Shown: piece by piece, positions 63,260 through 64,000 of the stretch
How positions within the stretch are numbered: position 1 is the first letter of the stretch
Layout: each line of letters begins with the position of its first letter
Assembly (NCBI RefSeq): GCF_004353915.1
Contig: NZ_SMRP01000028.1
Span: forward strand, 2,883 to 66,882
Reading direction: 5' to 3'
Length of the DNA: 64,000 nucleotides
From: Paraburkholderia silviterrae
Lineage (GTDB): Bacteria > Pseudomonadota > Gammaproteobacteria > Burkholderiales > Burkholderiaceae
Translations under genes and position numbers: made by a program
Notes under the pieces: generated by a model
What the model saw: the letters and a program-made list of their open reading frames with translations, nothing else
Told to the model about the DNA's origin: nothing
The model's database searches: none

Positions 63260-64000
63260 ATGCCGCTGACTGCCTTCTTTCGCGCGCGCCCTATGGCAGT
63301 GCAGGCGGTGCGGGCAGCGCTGGCATCGCTTGGCGCTGCCGCCGCACTGGGCATGAGCGGCGCAGCGCACGCGCAAAGCGAAACGCCTGGCCAGCAGATC
63401 TATATCGCGGGCCCCGGCGACCGCGCCGGCTCGGATGCCGCCCAGATGAGCGCCATGCTCGCGCAACCGGGCAAGGCGAACCCGGGCGGCGGTTCGATGG
63501 GCACCGATACGCACGCCTACGCCAACGGCTACGCCCAGAGCGCGGCGATGCTCGCGCGCGGCACGCAAGCCGATGGACAAGGCGCGGGACAAGACCCGGC
63601 TCAAGCGCAAAATCAGCCGGGCATGATCACGATCCCGGGGCCGGGCGAGCGCGGCCGCGCGAGCGAAGCCACGCCCGAGATCGTCACGATTCCCGCACCC
63701 GGCTCGGGCGCGGCACCCGCCATGCGGCCCGCGCTCGCTCGCGCCGTGCAACCGATGCGCGTGCCGCCCGCTAACCCGTCGGCATACTCGCAGGCAAACC
63801 CTTCGGCGAACCCATCCGCAAGCCAGCCAGCCAACCGTATGGCAGCGAACGCCGCCGCGCCCGCCGTCATGAACGGCAACGCCGGCGCGGGCGGGCTCCA
63901 GCGCGTGAACGTCGTCACGCCGTCGAGTGCGGTCGCGCCCGTCGTCGTCGAAACCGCGCCGCCGGCCGCCGCCGCGAGACTGCCCGCCGTGCCGGTGACG
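63260..64000 (+). CDS. flgA: Flagellar P-ring assembly chaperone FlgA (N-terminal part, cut by window end)
   Basis: 247 codons to the window edge. ATG preceded by GGAGAACGACG. It has a signal peptide (AALASLGAAAALGMSGAAHA). The following 220 residues are Ala/Pro/Gly/Asn-rich low-complexity sequence with two copies of the pattern IxIPGPG/IPAPGSG; the conserved FlgA chaperone (SAF) domain must lie beyond position 64000. The identification rests on position (divergent from flgB), the signal peptide and the known long linker in Burkholderiaceae FlgA. Confidence 0.75.
   Translation, partial: MPLTAFFRARPMAVQAVRAALASLGAAAALGMSGAAHAQSETPGQQIYIAGPGDRAGSDAAQMSAMLAQPGKANPGGGSMGTDTHAYANGYAQSAAMLARGTQADGQGAGQDPAQAQNQPGMITIPGPGERGRASEATPEIVTIPAPGSGAAPAMRPALARAVQPMRVPPANPSAYSQANPSANPSASQPANRMAANAAAPAVMNGNAGAGGLQRVNVVTPSSAVAPVVVETAPPAAAARLPAVPVT

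Overview
The window is a high-GC, gene-dense chromosomal segment from a betaproteobacterium of the Burkholderiaceae (Burkholderia, Paraburkholderia or Caballeronia type). Grounds: strongly G/C-ending codons, an SAH riboswitch in front of ahcY, the typical fliTS/fliE versus fliFGHIJK divergence, fliLMNOPQR, and flgBCDEFGHIJ-KL with flgA divergent. No rRNA, tRNA or CRISPR array was seen.

Layout. 1-9214: housekeeping and envelope genes, almost all on the minus strand: a peptide-ABC binding protein (cut by the window edge), a TPR/O-GlcNAc-transferase-like protein, the methyl-cycle operon (SAH riboswitch, ahcY, small membrane protein, metF), a family 2 glycosyltransferase and lrgA-lrgB. 9325-18377: a foreign-looking, more A+T-rich island that splits lrgA from its divergent LysR regulator. 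It is bounded by a 62-bp direct repeat of the lysR 5' end and carries a decayed Tn3-family transposase with one 38-bp terminal inverted repeat. 18333-26896: the intact lysR, a DUF937/OmpA-like protein, a GMC oxidoreductase, an AidB-type acyl-CoA dehydrogenase and a coniferyl-aldehyde-type dehydrogenase. 26911-43006: flagellar block 1 (FlhB-tail protein, second FliK-like protein, fliT, fliS, fliE; then divergently fliF to fliR). 43037-49439: a two-partner secretion pair (TpsB transporter, TpsA repeat exoprotein). 49735-64000: flagellar block 2 (flgL tail duplicate, lipoprotein, flgL, flgK, ycgR, flgJ to flgB, and a partial divergent flgA).

The most interesting part is the island. One compact minus-strand operon encodes, in transcription order, a 2-oxoglutarate/Fe(II) oxygenase, a LysE-family exporter, a previously unannotated 28-residue peptide with a near-perfect ribosome binding site, three tandem paralogous proteins, a class III aminotransferase, an EamA exporter and a GNAT acetyltransferase. 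Each of the three paralogues couples an N-terminal PqqD/RRE-like segment to a heme-oxygenase-like diiron domain, with the same ligand spacing (E, 35 residues later ExxH, about 57 later E, then HxxxNxxxxH). I infer a peptide-templated (RiPP-like, PQQ-style) pathway to a small exported amino-acid-like product. It matches no pathway I can name.

The flagellar genes assemble the MS/C rings, export gate, rod, hook, rings and hook-filament junction. Three sites share a GATAG-CCG...CCCCC..CTATTC motif (candidate FlhDC operators), and sigma-28-like promoters precede fliST and flgKL.
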